This document shows positions 14,469 through 23,060 of a stretch of 25,826 nucleotides of DNA, piece by piece. The notes under the pieces are model-generated. The model worked only from the letters and a program-made list of their open reading frames with translations, was not told the origin of the DNA and searched no databases. The DNA is from Chloroflexota bacterium. GTDB lineage: Bacteria > Chloroflexota > Dehalococcoidia > UBA3495. The stretch spans positions 1 to 25,826 of the forward strand of contig JADFNR010000043.1 in NCBI GenBank assembly GCA_022563275.1. Direction: 5' to 3'. Within the stretch, counting starts at the first letter, position 1, and each line of letters starts with the position of its first letter. The translations under genes and the position numbers were made by a program.

Positions 14469-15376
14469 CGCAGGGGACAGCGCTTCACGAATTCCGGGTG
14501 GCGGCAGACGAGACCCGCTTGGACCAGTACCTGGCCGGCATGGACACCGGAATGACCCGCAGCCGGCTGCGGCGGCTGATCGTAGAGGGACAGGTGTTGG
14601 TCAACGGAGGACCGGCCAAGCCGTCCCACAAAGTGAGGACCGGCGATCTGGTCTCCCTGTCCGTCCCCCCGCCCAGACCATCCGGCTTGGTGGCCCAAGA
14701 CATCCCCGTCACCGTGGTCTACCAAGATGAAAACTTGGTGGTCATCGACAAACCGGCCGGCCTGGCCGTGCACCCCGGACCGGGCCACCCCGACAAGACG
14801 CTGGTCAACGCCCTGCTGGCCATGTGCCCCGACATCCAGGGCATCGGCGGGGAGATACGGCCGGGCATAGTCCACCGCTTGGACAAGGACACCTCCGGGC
14901 TGATGATGGTGGCCAAGACTCACCAGGCCCACAACGACCTATCCGCCCAGATCAAGGCCCGCGTGGTCACTAAAGGGTATCTGGCCCTGGTCGAAGGGGC
15001 TCCCTCGCCTTCCAATGGAAAGATCGACGCCCCGGTGGGACGCCACCCCCGCCGCCGCACCCGCATGGCCGTGGTGGTGGGCGGCAAAGAAGCCCGCACC
15101 AGTTATAAGACGCGAGAGAAGTTCCAGGGTCACAGTTTACTGGAGCTTTACCTGGAGACGGGCCGCACCCATCAGATCAGGGTGCACATGGCCCACATCG
15201 GCCACCCACTGGTGGGTGACACCACCTACGGACATGCCAGCCCTCTGGTGGACCGCCATTTTCTCCACGCCTTCCATCTGGCGTTCAAGCACCCGGTAAG
15301 CGGAGAGTCTCTGGAGTTCCAGACCGGCCTGCCATCCGACCTGACCCCGGCGTTGGACGCGCTCCGGCAAGGCTGA
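14465..15376 (+). CDS. RluA/RluD-family pseudouridine synthase
   Basis: The enzyme isomerises uridine to pseudouridine in rRNA or tRNA. The 303-aa product has an N-terminal S4 RNA-binding domain (RLDQYLAGMDTGMTRSRLRRLIVEGQVLVNG, residues 18-48), then VVYQDENLVVIDKPAGLAVHPGPGH, catalytic HRLDKDTSGLMM (Asp about 140), and the late LETGRTHQIRVHMAHIGHPLVGD. The domain order and length match RluD, but the site modified cannot be fixed from sequence. Start TTG 14465 overlaps the lspA stop by four bases (TTGA), implying coupled translation. The lspA-rluD pairing is common in bacteria. Confidence 0.94.
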   Translation: MTQGTALHEFRVAADETRLDQYLAGMDTGMTRSRLRRLIVEGQVLVNGGPAKPSHKVRTGDLVSLSVPPPRPSGLVAQDIPVTVVYQDENLVVIDKPAGLAVHPGPGHPDKTLVNALLAMCPDIQGIGGEIRPGIVHRLDKDTSGLMMVAKTHQAHNDLSAQIKARVVTKGYLALVEGAPSPSNGKIDAPVGRHPRRRTRMAVVVGGKEARTSYKTREKFQGHSLLELYLETGRTHQIRVHMAHIGHPLVGDTTYGHASPLVDRHFLHAFHLAFKHPVSGESLEFQTGLPSDLTPALDALRQG

Positions 15377-15436
15377 TCAGACCCCGGATTCACCCATAAC
15401 GGTCGTGCCTGGCAGGCTAAGATTGGGCGTGGTCCA

Positions 15437-15445
15437 TGCTACAAT
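15437..15445 (+). promoter_or_regulatory. Extended -10 promoter of gltX
   Basis: TGCTACAAT matches an extended -10 with five of six hexamer bases and no -35 at the right distance. It predicts a start near 15452 and a leader of about 30 bases to TTG 15482. Confidence 0.5.
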
Positions 15446-15481
15446 ATTGCCTGCCCCTATTTATTCGGCTGGAGAATCAAC

Positions 15482-16951
15482 TTGCCCGGAGAAGTCCGCG
15501 TTCGGTACGCACCCAGCCCCACCGGATTGCCCCATATCGGCAATATCCGGACGGCTCTGTTCAACTGGCTCTTTGCCCGGCATCACGGCGGCAAGTTCAT
15601 CGTCAGAGTTGAAGACACCGACCAGGCGCGTCTGGTGGACGGTTCTGTCGAGGCCATCCTGGACGGTCTGCGTTGGTTGAACATCGACTGGGATGAAGGC
15701 CCCGAAGTGGGCGGCCCATTCGGACCATATTTCCAGTCGGAGCGCCTAGATATCTACCGCGATCTAGCCCAGCGGCTGGTCTCCCAGGGCAACGCCTACC
15801 ATTGTTACTGCAGCGTCGAAAGGCCGGCCCAAGACGGGCAAGGGCAGCGGGACCGGCGTGTGTCGGCCAGCGCCGATTGCCATTGCCGTGACTTGAGCCA
15901 AGAAGAGATCAGCAAACTGAAATCCGGACAGGATTCTGAAGTTATCCGGTTCGCCATGCCCAGGGACGGGGTAACCAAGTTCAACGACCTGATCCGGGGC
16001 GAGGTCGAATGGCGCAATGAGACGTTGAACGACTTCATAATCATGAAGTCCGACGGCTTCCCCACCTATCACCTGGCGGTGGTGGCCGACGACCACCTGA
16101 TGGAGATCAGCCACGTGATGCGGGCCGAGGAATGGCTGCCCAGCACCCCGAGGCACCTGCAGCTTTTCGAGGCCCTGGGATTCGAGCCGCCCCAGTTCGC
16201 CCACCTGCCGATGATCATGGGCCCGGACCGGGCCAAGCTATCCAAACGTCATGGCGCCACCGCCATCGGAGAGTATAAGGACGACGGTTACCTTCCCGAG
16301 GCGCTGCTGAACTTCATGGTCCTGCTGGGATGGTCGCTGGACGATAAGACAGAGATAATGTCCACCCAGACCATCATCGACAATTTCACCTTGGACCGGG
16401 TCACCAAGTCGGCGGCCATCTTCGACCAGGAGAAATTGCTGTGGGTGAACGGGATGTACATCCGCGAGCTTAAGCCGGAGCAATTGGCGGGCCGGATGAT
16501 GCCATTCTTGGAGCGGGACCTGCCCAAGGAGGCGCTGCCGGTGGACTCGGATTATCTCTCCCGCATCGCACCGCTCCTCCAGGAGAGGATCAAGCGGTTG
16601 GACGATTCGGCTGACATCACGTCTTACTTTTTCCAAGCCAATGAAGAGTTCGACACTGAAACTCTGGTGCAGAAGGGCATGGACCGGGATACAACACTGT
16701 CGGCTCTCAAAGCCGCCCTGGCTGACTTGAGCGGCATGGATGATTTCGAACACGGGAAGTTGGAAGAGTTGCTGACGGTTACCGGGGAGAAACTGTCGTT
16801 GTCCCGCCGCCAGTTCTTCGGGGTGCTGCGCGTTGCCGCCACCGGCCGGGCCGTGTCACCGCCATTGTTCGAGACGTTGGAAGTCTTGGGCAAGGACCGC
16901 ACCGTGAGCCGGGTTAAGAATGCCATCCAACGGTTTAGCGCTGCTGGCTGA
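15482..16951 (+). CDS. gltX: Glutamyl-tRNA synthetase
   Basis: GltX charges tRNA(Glu). The 489-aa class I enzyme has the opening VRYAPSPTGLPHIGNIRTALFNWLFARH with the HIGH-type motif PHIGN, and the KMSKS-type AKLSKRHGA (about residue 255). A zinc-binding pattern is present (CYC near residue 103 and CHC about 30 residues later). The C-terminal anticodon-binding cage ends in VSRVKNAIQR. TTG 15482 follows GGAG by about 7 bases. An own promoter is predicted at 15437. Because glnS is present next door, this GluRS need not be the non-discriminating type, but that is inference. Confidence 0.97.
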   Translation: MPGEVRVRYAPSPTGLPHIGNIRTALFNWLFARHHGGKFIVRVEDTDQARLVDGSVEAILDGLRWLNIDWDEGPEVGGPFGPYFQSERLDIYRDLAQRLVSQGNAYHCYCSVERPAQDGQGQRDRRVSASADCHCRDLSQEEISKLKSGQDSEVIRFAMPRDGVTKFNDLIRGEVEWRNETLNDFIIMKSDGFPTYHLAVVADDHLMEISHVMRAEEWLPSTPRHLQLFEALGFEPPQFAHLPMIMGPDRAKLSKRHGATAIGEYKDDGYLPEALLNFMVLLGWSLDDKTEIMSTQTIIDNFTLDRVTKSAAIFDQEKLLWVNGMYIRELKPEQLAGRMMPFLERDLPKEALPVDSDYLSRIAPLLQERIKRLDDSADITSYFFQANEEFDTETLVQKGMDRDTTLSALKAALADLSGMDDFEHGKLEELLTVTGEKLSLSRRQFFGVLRVAATGRAVSPPLFETLEVLGKDRTVSRVKNAIQRFSAAG

Positions 16952-17032
16952 ATGGACGGGCACTTTTAATCAGATGCTTCAGCGCCGCTGGTTGATCAGG
17001 CCGATAGGCCATAAACACAGGATGAAACAAGA

Positions 17033-18724
17033 ATGACACAGGCTGAAACCTCGGTCGACTTCGTACGCAGCATTGTCGCCGACGACAACAGGTCGGGCAG
17101 ATTTGGCGGCCGGGTGATTACCCGCTTTCCGCCGGAGCCCAACGGCTATCTACACATCGGGCACGCCAAATCGATCTGCCTGAATTTTGGGCTGGCCACG
17201 GAATTTGGTGGGGAATGCCACCTGCGGTTCGACGACACCAACCCCTCCCGGGAAGAGGTGGAATACGTCCAGGCCATCCAGGAGGATGTCCGCTGGTTGG
17301 GATTCGATTGGGGTCAGAACCTTTTCTATGCCTCGGATTACTTCGGCCAGCTATATGAATACGCCATCCGGCTGATCGACAAGGGCAAGGCGTATGTCTG
17401 CGACCTGACTTCCGATGAGGTTAGGGAATACCGGGGAAACTTGACGGAGCCCGGCAGGGAGAGCCCCTACCGCAACCGGTCCACCGAGGAGAACCTGGAC
17501 CTATTCCGGCGAATGCGGGCGGGCGAATTCGAAGAGGGCGCGAAAACACTCCGGGCCAAGATAGACATGGCTTCGCCCAACCTGAACCTTCGGGACCCCG
17601 TGCTCTACCGGATCCTGAAACAGACCCATCACCGCACCGGCGACGAATGGCCGATCTATCCGATGTACGATTTCGCCCACGGCCAGTCCGATTCCATCGA
17701 GAGCATCACCCATTCGGTTTGCACCCTGGAATTCGAGGACCATCGTCCCCTCTACGACTGGTTCCTGGATGAGCTGGACATCTACCACTCCCAGCAGATC
17801 GAGTTTGCGCGGCTGAACCTGACCCATACCGTGCTCAGCAAACGCCGGTTGGGCGAACTGGTCGATGGCGGATACGTGAACGGTTGGGACGACCCGCGAA
17901 TGCCCACCATATCGGGACTGCGCCGCCGGGGTTATACCCCTGAGGCCCTCCGGGATTTCTGCGACCGCATCGGCGTGGCCAAGCGGGACAACACGGTGGA
18001 CATCGCCCTGCTGGAGCACACCCTGAGGGACGATCTGAACAAACGGTCGCCCCGTGTCATGGGCGTGTTGGACCCGTTGAAGGTTGTGATCGAGAACTAC
18101 CCAGAGGGCCAGACCGAAGAGATCGAGTCGGTGAACAATCCGGAAGACAACACCATGGGGAAGAGAAGCATCCCGTTCTCCCGCACCGTGTATATCGAGA
18201 AGGACGACTTCCGGGAGGAGCCTCCGCCCAAGTTCTACCGGCTATCGCCCGGCCGGGAGATACGCCTCAAGGACGCCTACTACATCACCTGTACCGAGGT
18301 GGTGAAGGACGAGGCCACGGGGGAGATCATCGAGCTGCGGTGCACCTACGACCCCGAGACCCACGGCGGGACTTCATCCGACGGACGGAAGGTCAGGGGC
18401 ACTTCCCATTGGGTGTCGGCCGAACATGCGGTGGACGCCGAGGTGCGTATCTACGACCATCTGTTTGTGACCGAGGACCCGGACGACGTGCCAGAAGGCG
18501 GAGACTTCAAAGATAACCTCAACCCGGAGTCATTGGTGGTTATGAAGTCGTGCAAGCTGGAACAGGGTCTGGACCAGGCCAAGCCGGGGGAGAGGTTCCA
18601 GTTCCTGCGGCAGGGATATTTCTGTGTCGACCCCGACTCCACGCCTGAGGCTCCGGTGTTCAACCGGACGGTGGCCCTCAGGGACACCTGGGCCCGGATG
18701 GACCAGGCCCGAAAGAAGGGCTAA
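17033..18724 (+). CDS. glnS: Glutaminyl-tRNA synthetase
   Basis: GlnS charges tRNA(Gln) directly. The 563-aa product has [22 protein letters not shown] (HIGH motif), [16 protein letters not shown], and [24 protein letters not shown], with VLSKRRL as the KMSKS motif. The two-part beta-barrel anticodon domain shows [24 protein letters not shown]. Length fits bacterial GlnRS (about 550-570). ATG 17033 has a weak AGGA upstream. It lies 81 bases after gltX on the same strand and may be read from the gltX promoter. GlnRS is patchy among bacteria, many of which use GatCAB instead. Confidence 0.97.
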   Translation: MTQAETSVDFVRSIVADDNRSGRFGGRVITRFPPEPNGYLHIGHAKSICLNFGLATEFGGECHLRFDDTNPSREEVEYVQAIQEDVRWLGFDWGQNLFYASDYFGQLYEYAIRLIDKGKAYVCDLTSDEVREYRGNLTEPGRESPYRNRSTEENLDLFRRMRAGEFEEGAKTLRAKIDMASPNLNLRDPVLYRILKQTHHRTGDEWPIYPMYDFAHGQSDSIESITHSVCTLEFEDHRPLYDWFLDELDIYHSQQIEFARLNLTHTVLSKRRLGELVDGGYVNGWDDPRMPTISGLRRRGYTPEALRDFCDRIGVAKRDNTVDIALLEHTLRDDLNKRSPRVMGVLDPLKVVIENYPEGQTEEIESVNNPEDNTMGKRSIPFSRTVYIEKDDFREEPPPKFYRLSPGREIRLKDAYYITCTEVVKDEATGEIIELRCTYDPETHGGTSSDGRKVRGTSHWVSAEHAVDAEVRIYDHLFVTEDPDDVPEGGDFKDNLNPESLVVMKSCKLEQGLDQAKPGERFQFLRQGYFCVDPDSTPEAPVFNRTVALRDTWARMDQARKKG

Positions 18725-18802
18725 CCGCCTCGACCTGATGAAATCGCCTATTGCGGCCCGGACCTCATTTGAACTTGCCAAATTAAGGGGAGAGAAGTTG
18801 TC

Positions 18803-18839
18803 CCTTCTCCCTCGCAAGGGGGAAGGTTAGGATGGGGGC
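18803..18839 (+). repeat. Hairpin-bearing intergenic repeat, copy 2
   Basis: CCTTCTCCCT (18803-18812) pairs with AGGGGGAAGG (18817-18826) across a CGCA loop with one T-G pair, then TTAGGATGGGGGC follows. Bases 18818-18839 equal 8412-8433. It fills the gap between the convergent glnS and NHL genes and ends one base before the NHL stop codon. Confidence 0.65.
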
Positions 18840-18840
18840 G

Positions 18841-19854
18841 TTAATCGATCTGGTATATCTGCAGACGGTGGCGGAGGCTGTCGGCCACGTAGAGGTGGCC
18901 CTTCCCGTCCAGTTTCACCGCCGTGGGGCCCCAGAAAAACCCCTCCACACCAGCGGAGATCTCCCGGTCACGCCGGTACGGCGGGTCTAGCTCCGGAAAC
19001 AGGTCTGCCTCGTACCGCAACCGCCCTTCCTCGGGGTTGACCGCGAAGTAGTCGGCCGCCCATTTGGAATCCACTGACTCGCCGCGCAGCGACGCCAGCA
19101 GGCTCCCGTCGGGGCCCAAGACCTTAACGCGTTCGTTGCCCCAGTCGGCGACGTAGATGTTGCCTTCGCCGTCCACGGCCAGACCGGCCGGCCGGTGGAT
19201 GGCGTCGCCCTCTGGTAGTCCGCCAAATTCTTCGATCAATGCGCCGTCATTACTGAAGCGCTGGATGCGGTCGTTGCCCCAGTCGGAGATATAAACGTCC
19301 CCGGAATGGGTCAGGGCCAGACCCCAGGGCCCCTCGAACTGACCGGATCCGGAACCACGTTGGCCCCAGGCGGAGATGAACTCGCCGTCGCGGGTGAACT
19401 TCTGCACCCGGTGGTTGCCGCTGTCGGTCAGCCACAGGTTGTCATCGGCGTCGAAGGCCAGGCTGGAGGGATACTCTAGCTGCCCGTCGGCCGAGCCCTT
19501 CTCACCCCACTTGCCCAGGAACTTTCCGTCTTTGTCGAATATAGAGACCCGCTGCAGGCCCTCGTCGGCCACATAGACCCGGTCCTGGCTGTCGATGGCG
19601 ATGGAACTGGGCCACCAGAATTCTCCGTCCCCGGTGCCGCCGGTGCCGAACTCTCCGAGGAATTCCTCGTCCAAGGTGCACATCGACACCCGTTTAGAGG
19701 GCAGCCGGATGGCGGTTTCGGGTCCGGCCCGGTTCAGGACGTAGATAACGCCCTGGGAATTTATGGCCAGGTCCACCGGGTTAAGGAACCCCCGCCCGGC
19801 CCCGGCCAGAAAGCCGATGGTGTGGCTATATGTAAAGGTCTTGGTGGTGGTCAT
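18841..19854 (-). CDS. NHL-repeat beta-propeller protein
   Basis: The 337-aa product is built of about six NHL blades, each with a P-x-x-[LI]-A-[IV]-D core and a [VI]YVAD-x-G-N-x-R-[VI] strand: WWPSSIAIDSQDRVYVADEG, LWLTDSGNHRVQKF, VYISDWGNDRIQRF, IYVADWGNERVKVL and LYVADSLRHRLQIYQ. No signal peptide, transmembrane segment or catalytic motif is visible, so it is probably a soluble scaffold or ligand-binding propeller. Function is not recognised. ATG 19854 has only a weak GAG upstream. The DUF1800 gene lies upstream on the same strand, separated by 207 bases that carry repeat copy B. Confidence 0.9.
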   Translation of the reverse strand: MTTTKTFTYSHTIGFLAGAGRGFLNPVDLAINSQGVIYVLNRAGPETAIRLPSKRVSMCTLDEEFLGEFGTGGTGDGEFWWPSSIAIDSQDRVYVADEGLQRVSIFDKDGKFLGKWGEKGSADGQLEYPSSLAFDADDNLWLTDSGNHRVQKFTRDGEFISAWGQRGSGSGQFEGPWGLALTHSGDVYISDWGNDRIQRFSNDGALIEEFGGLPEGDAIHRPAGLAVDGEGNIYVADWGNERVKVLGPDGSLLASLRGESVDSKWAADYFAVNPEEGRLRYEADLFPELDPPYRRDREISAGVEGFFWGPTAVKLDGKGHLYVADSLRHRLQIYQID

Positions 19855-19904
19855 TTATGGCTCGCTAAAACCTTGGTCTGCTATTAAAAACTGCTATTCG
19901 CATT

Positions 19905-20008
19905 TGTCATTCTGAGGCCGCCCCGACGCGTCGGGGAAGAATCTCTTTCTGCGGTGAAGCCTTGTTCCATCCAAGCAATGAGACCCCTCGCTTCACTCGG
20001 GGTGACAG
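19905..20008. repeat. Dispersed intergenic repeat, copy B (104 bp)
   Basis: Starts TGTCATTCTGAGG, continues GAAGAATCTC, and ends GAGACCCCTCGCTTCACTCG...GGTGACAG. The termini (TGTCATTCTGAG and CTCGGGGTGACAG) are imperfect inverted repeats. A perfect 16-bp palindrome CCCCGACGCGTCGGGG lies at 19921-19936. It has the same 104-bp length as copy C at 23061. Confidence 0.8.
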
Positions 20009-20061
20009 CAGCGTGGAGCAGTCGCCACAAAATGAGCAACTGCCAGCAGGGCCTATTCCCG

Positions 20062-21465
20062 CTAGGCCATCTGGTATTCGCGGGTGGCCAGGATCACTTG
20101 GAGTAGTTCCACCACCTGCTGTTCCGAGCAGGCCACCGCGTCTTCGGGGGTGAAACTGACCTCGCCCCAATTGGCGGCGAACTCCACCAGCCGCTGGCGG
20201 GTGCCCTCCGACACTTGGAGATTGCCGGCCAAGAGAAGACACTGGTCCACCAACTCGTCCGGCTGGTAGCTGTCCTGGCGGTCTTTCAGCCGCTGAATCA
20301 TGGCCCGGACCCCCGGCTGCTGAGCGTCGCCGATGACCAGCGCGGAGGAGTTAACCCGCTCCACCAGAGTGCCGGTGTCCACCCATTCGGTGCCGGTATG
20401 CCAACCCTCCACGGTGGGAGGATTCAGGATCTCCTGGCCCATGAAATTGGCGTCGCTGGCCAGGTTAGTGATGTCCCATTGGGGTGTTTGGTAGCTGCCG
20501 GCCAGTCTCGCGGCGCCGACCACCAACTCGGCCGGGCTCTTGATCCGGGCGTACCAAACGTCCTCCGACTTGAAATAATCAGATTGGAACAGGGCCCGCA
20601 GCACCGAACGGATGTCGCCGCCGGTCTTGCGGAACTCCTCGGCCAGGAAGCCTATGGCCTCCTCGTTGGGGGTGTCGGATACAAAGAAGTTGTACAGTTT
20701 TTTGGCGATGAACCAACTGCTGGCCGGGTGCATGGTGATGATGTCGATGATGTCTTCGCCGTTGAAATTGCCGGTGCGGCCCAGGAACGTCTTCTCGGAA
20801 TCGTCGTGGTCCTCGGGCTTGTACTCAAATTGCCAATCGATGCGACCCGAGGGCCAGATCGAATCCCTGGACGCCCGGACGCTCATATAGTCCTGGTTGG
20901 CGATGGTCCAGCCGGTGAAGGCCCTGGCGCAACTCTTGACGTCCTCTTCGGTGTAGTTGCCGATGCCCATTGAGAAGAGTTCCAGCAACTCCCGTCCGTA
21001 GTTCTCGTTGGGCGCGTCTTTGTGGTTGTCCTTGTTGTCCAGCCAGAAGATCATGGCCGGGTCGCGGGACATTTCCATCAAAATATTGTGGAAGGTCCCC
21101 AGGCCGTGGCGGCGGAAGGTGTCGGTCTGGTTGAACACACCCTTGGCGTGGTTCAACTTGCCGTAGGCGGTGGCGAAGAGCCCGTGCCAGAACAAGGCGA
21201 TCTTCTCCTCCAAGGGCCGCTTGGAGTTGATCATCTTGTACATCCAATAGGACTGGGCGCTCTCGAAGTACATCACGCTGTTCTGGTCGGGTTGATACCT
21301 CCGGACCAGGTCGTCGTCCCATTCGGGGGCGTCTTCGGGGTGGAGCAGCTCCTCGAGGGTGGCCTCATATCCCTTGGCCTGGTATTCTTCCAGCTCTTGG
21401 AGGGTGGCGCCGAATCCGGCCCTCCGCAGCAGGTGGGCCATGAGTCCAAGTCCGTTGTCAGCCAT
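20062..21465 (-). CDS. DUF1800 family protein
   Basis: The 467-aa product matches the DUF1800 family (PF08811). It opens with MAHLLRRAGFGAT and continues with EEKIALFWHGLFATAYGKLNH, DPAMIFWLDNKDN, APNENYGRELLELFSMGIGNYTEEDVKSCARAFTGWTI, HPASSWFIAKKLYNFFVSD and the late EILNPPTVEGWHTGTEW. The biochemical function is unknown. These genes usually sit beside a DUF1501 (sulfatase-like, Tat-exported) gene, but none is here. ATG 21465 is preferred because GGGAGG lies 7 bases upstream; a TTG at 21516 lacks one. No signal peptide is visible. Confidence 0.92.
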   Translation of the reverse strand: MADNGLGLMAHLLRRAGFGATLQELEEYQAKGYEATLEELLHPEDAPEWDDDLVRRYQPDQNSVMYFESAQSYWMYKMINSKRPLEEKIALFWHGLFATAYGKLNHAKGVFNQTDTFRRHGLGTFHNILMEMSRDPAMIFWLDNKDNHKDAPNENYGRELLELFSMGIGNYTEEDVKSCARAFTGWTIANQDYMSVRASRDSIWPSGRIDWQFEYKPEDHDDSEKTFLGRTGNFNGEDIIDIITMHPASSWFIAKKLYNFFVSDTPNEEAIGFLAEEFRKTGGDIRSVLRALFQSDYFKSEDVWYARIKSPAELVVGAARLAGSYQTPQWDITNLASDANFMGQEILNPPTVEGWHTGTEWVDTGTLVERVNSSALVIGDAQQPGVRAMIQRLKDRQDSYQPDELVDQCLLLAGNLQVSEGTRQRLVEFAANWGEVSFTPEDAVACSEQQVVELLQVILATREYQMA

Positions 21466-21563
21466 ATCGCGGCCTCCCAAAAACGGCCGCGAACCGAATA
21501 ATCCCAGATTATCCAAGCGGGTGCGACCGGGTATTAGATGCCAAGCACTATCGGATTTGGGCT

Positions 21564-21572
21564 AGTATAGCA
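21564..21572 (-). promoter_or_regulatory. Extended -10 promoter of the DUF1800 gene
   Basis: TGCTATACT on the minus strand (21572-21564) fits an extended -10 with five of six hexamer bases. It would start near 21557, about 92 bases before ATG 21465. Confidence 0.5.
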
Positions 21573-21618
21573 TCTCCAAAATTGGCCGAGTTATGGGCCA
21601 CCTACACCGGGCTTTGTA

Positions 21619-21632
21619 ATCATAAATATGAT
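21619..21632. promoter_or_regulatory. Palindrome in the divergent control region
   Basis: ATCATA-AA-TATGAT is a perfect 6-2-6 inverted repeat. It lies about 45 bp upstream of the DUF1800 promoter and about 80 bp upstream of the promoter at 21714. A regulator site is inferred only. Confidence 0.35.
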
Positions 21633-21693
21633 GATCCAGGCGTAGACTTGACCGATTTATAAAAAAAGTTTAATATTCCACAAAATACTGACA

Positions 21694-21742
21694 TGGAATT
21701 CGTGGAATTCCCCTTGACAGGGCGCGGTTTCTTTACATTAAT
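21694..21742 (+). promoter_or_regulatory. Strong sigma70-like promoter with tandem TGGAATTC boxes
   Basis: Perfect TTGACA (21714-21719), 17-bp spacer and ATTAAT (21737-21742) give a predicted start near 21749. Directly upstream are two abutting 9-bp units TGGAATTCG and TGGAATTCC (21694-21711), preceded by an AT-rich tract (about 21650-21690) that could act as an UP element. Confidence 0.6.
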
Positions 21743-21803
21743 GTGCTAGTGGGTCAACGGGAGAGAGTGGGGCGAGGGTTGTGATGTTGCCCAACGTGCG
21801 CTC

Positions 21804-21840
21804 AAAGCCGATGGCCGAGGTTTTCGGACCATCGGCTTTT
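21804..21840 (+). terminator. Intrinsic terminator-like hairpin in the leader of the 22147 gene
   Basis: AAAGCCGATGG (21804-21814) pairs perfectly with CCATCGGCTTT (21829-21839). The loop contains a further CCGA/TCGG pair. TTTTCCTGTTT follows. It lies only about 55-90 bases after the predicted start at 21749, so it either ends a short RNA of about 95 bases or acts as an attenuator. Confidence 0.55.
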
Positions 21841-21872
21841 CCTGTTTCACTCCCCTGTTTTAAAGCAATACC

Positions 21873-21880
21873 AAGGAGGT
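21873..21880 (+). promoter_or_regulatory. Perfect Shine-Dalgarno with no annotated gene
   Basis: AAGGAGGT is followed after 7 bases by TTG (21888) and after 6 by ATT (21887). The TTG opens a 23-codon ORF, and the ATT frame stays open to TGA 22126. Such a strong site 260 bases before the next recognised gene is unexpected. An 8-bp inverted repeat GCCGGCCA-G-TGGCCGGC (21899-21915) lies just inside. Confidence 0.5.
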
Positions 21881-21887
21881 AGGAAGA

Positions 21888-21959
21888 TTGAAAGAACGGC
21901 CGGCCAGTGGCCGGCGCCGCGGAAACATATCAAGAACGTGCCCGCCACAAGCGATTTAA
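21888..21959 (+). CDS. Possible leader peptide ORF (23 aa)
   Basis: TTG 21888 follows a perfect AAGGAGGT at ideal spacing and reads MKERPASGRRRGNISRTC, then PPQAI, ending at TAA 21957-21959. Two bases later an ATG opens the next small ORF. The peptide is basic and matches nothing I know. It could be a regulatory leader whose translation alters the hairpins downstream. Coding status is uncertain. Confidence 0.25.
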   Translation: MKERPASGRRRGNISRTCPPQAI

Positions 21960-21961
21960 TC

Positions 21962-22126
21962 ATGGCTGGACCCCGTAGGTTCGGCCCGGTCAGGGTCAAA
22001 AGCACTTTTCTCTCTCTTTTTAAAGAGTCTCTGGGGAGACCCCCGGAAAAACCCCGGCATATCCATATAACGACGGCGTCAAGTGGTGACGGTACTGGGT
22101 GGGGCGGAACGTTCAATAATAATTGA
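21962..22126 (+). CDS. Possible small ORF (54 aa) upstream of the MBL-fold gene
   Basis: ATG 21962 lies two bases after the leader ORF stop. The frame ends at TGA 22124-22126, which overlaps a possible TTG start of the next gene as TTGA. The product is basic at first (MAGPRRFGPVRVKSTF) and Gly/Asn-rich at the end (GWGGTFNNN). There is no Shine-Dalgarno of its own, so only coupled translation would serve it. The same frame extends up to ATT 21887, giving 79 codons. Within the RNA are stems CTCTTT/AAAGAG (22014-22027) and GTCTC/GAGAC (22027-22040), so this may be untranslated structured leader instead. Confidence 0.25.
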   Translation: MAGPRRFGPVRVKSTFLSLFKESLGRPPEKPRHIHITTASSGDGTGWGGTFNNN

Positions 22127-22146
22127 ATGAGGGTTTGGGTGTAACG

Positions 22147-22977
22147 ATGATGTCGACAGCCGTGAAGATCATCAGTGATGGGGTTATCAAGATGGACGGA
22201 GGGTCCATGTTCGGCCAGGTGCCTAAGGTTGCCTGGGAGGGCAGCGTGGTCACTGACCGCAAGAACCGGATGACCCTGGGCTTGAATTGCCTGTTGCTGC
22301 AAGTCAGCGGACAGAACGTACTGGTGGATACCGGAATAGGCTCCAAAGAGATCGACCAAGACAAAGAGAACCTTGGGTTGGTGCCCAGCCGCCTGTTGAA
22401 GGGCTTAAAGGGCGTGGGTCTCACCCCCAAGGATATCAGCGCGGTGATCCTATCCCATCTGCATTTTGACCATTCGGGCGGTTGCACCCGGCTGGACCGG
22501 GCCGGCAACCTGGTGCCCACCTTCCCCAAGGCCAAATATTACGTCCAGCGCGACTGTTGGGAAGAGGCTTGCAACCCCAATGAGCGTTGCCACGGCGTGC
22601 ACCGCTCGGACAATTTCCTGCCCATCGAGGAGCGGGGTCAACTGGAATTGCTGGATGGCGATACTGAGATCATGCCCGGGCTCAATGTGATCGTCACCGA
22701 CGGCCATGCCAAGGGCCACCAGATGGTCATGTTCAACCATGGCGGCGAGCGGGTGGTGTTCCTGGGGGACCTCGTTCCCACGCCCCATCATCTCAACTTG
22801 GTGGCCATCTCCGCCTTTGACAGCTCCCCCGAGAAAACCCTGGAGCAGAAGCGGGACCTGTTGAGTCAGGCCGAGCGTCAGGGCTGGCTCTTGGTCTTTT
22901 CCCACGGGCACGATGTCAAAGCAGGGTATCTGGAGCGCCGCGGCGAGATGGGCTTTCTCAGGCCCGTTGACCTTTAA
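22147..22977 (+). CDS. Metallo-beta-lactamase-fold hydrolase (lactonase-like)
   Basis: The 276-aa product has the dinuclear metal motif SHLHFDHSGG (HxHxDH, about residues 104-109). Further ligands are His in TDGHAKGHQ, Asp in VFLGDLVPTPHH and His in FSHGHD. Between them lies the early NCLLLQVSGQNVLVDTGIG, typical of COG0491 enzymes, including N-acyl-homoserine lactonase-like ones. The substrate is unknown. The start is unsure: ATG 22147 has only a distant GAGGG, while an in-frame TTG at 22123 overlaps the stop of the ORF before it. The gene is preceded by a roughly 400-base leader from the promoter at 21714. It is convergent with mtaB, separated by repeat copy C. Confidence 0.88.
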   Translation: MMSTAVKIISDGVIKMDGGSMFGQVPKVAWEGSVVTDRKNRMTLGLNCLLLQVSGQNVLVDTGIGSKEIDQDKENLGLVPSRLLKGLKGVGLTPKDISAVILSHLHFDHSGGCTRLDRAGNLVPTFPKAKYYVQRDCWEEACNPNERCHGVHRSDNFLPIEERGQLELLDGDTEIMPGLNVIVTDGHAKGHQMVMFNHGGERVVFLGDLVPTPHHLNLVAISAFDSSPEKTLEQKRDLLSQAERQGWLLVFSHGHDVKAGYLERRGEMGFLRPVDL

Positions 22978-23060
22978 GTCGAGTCGATATCCGACTCTCA
23001 AAACCGGTCTGCTTAATTTGTCATTCAGGCGTGCGCTCCTGGCGGGGCCTGCCTCAAAAC

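Noticed and set aside
18725..18802. Possible small gene or RNA between glnS and the hairpin repeat
   Set aside because: Short, no Shine-Dalgarno with start codon, no stable structure by eye; likely repeat-flank sequence.
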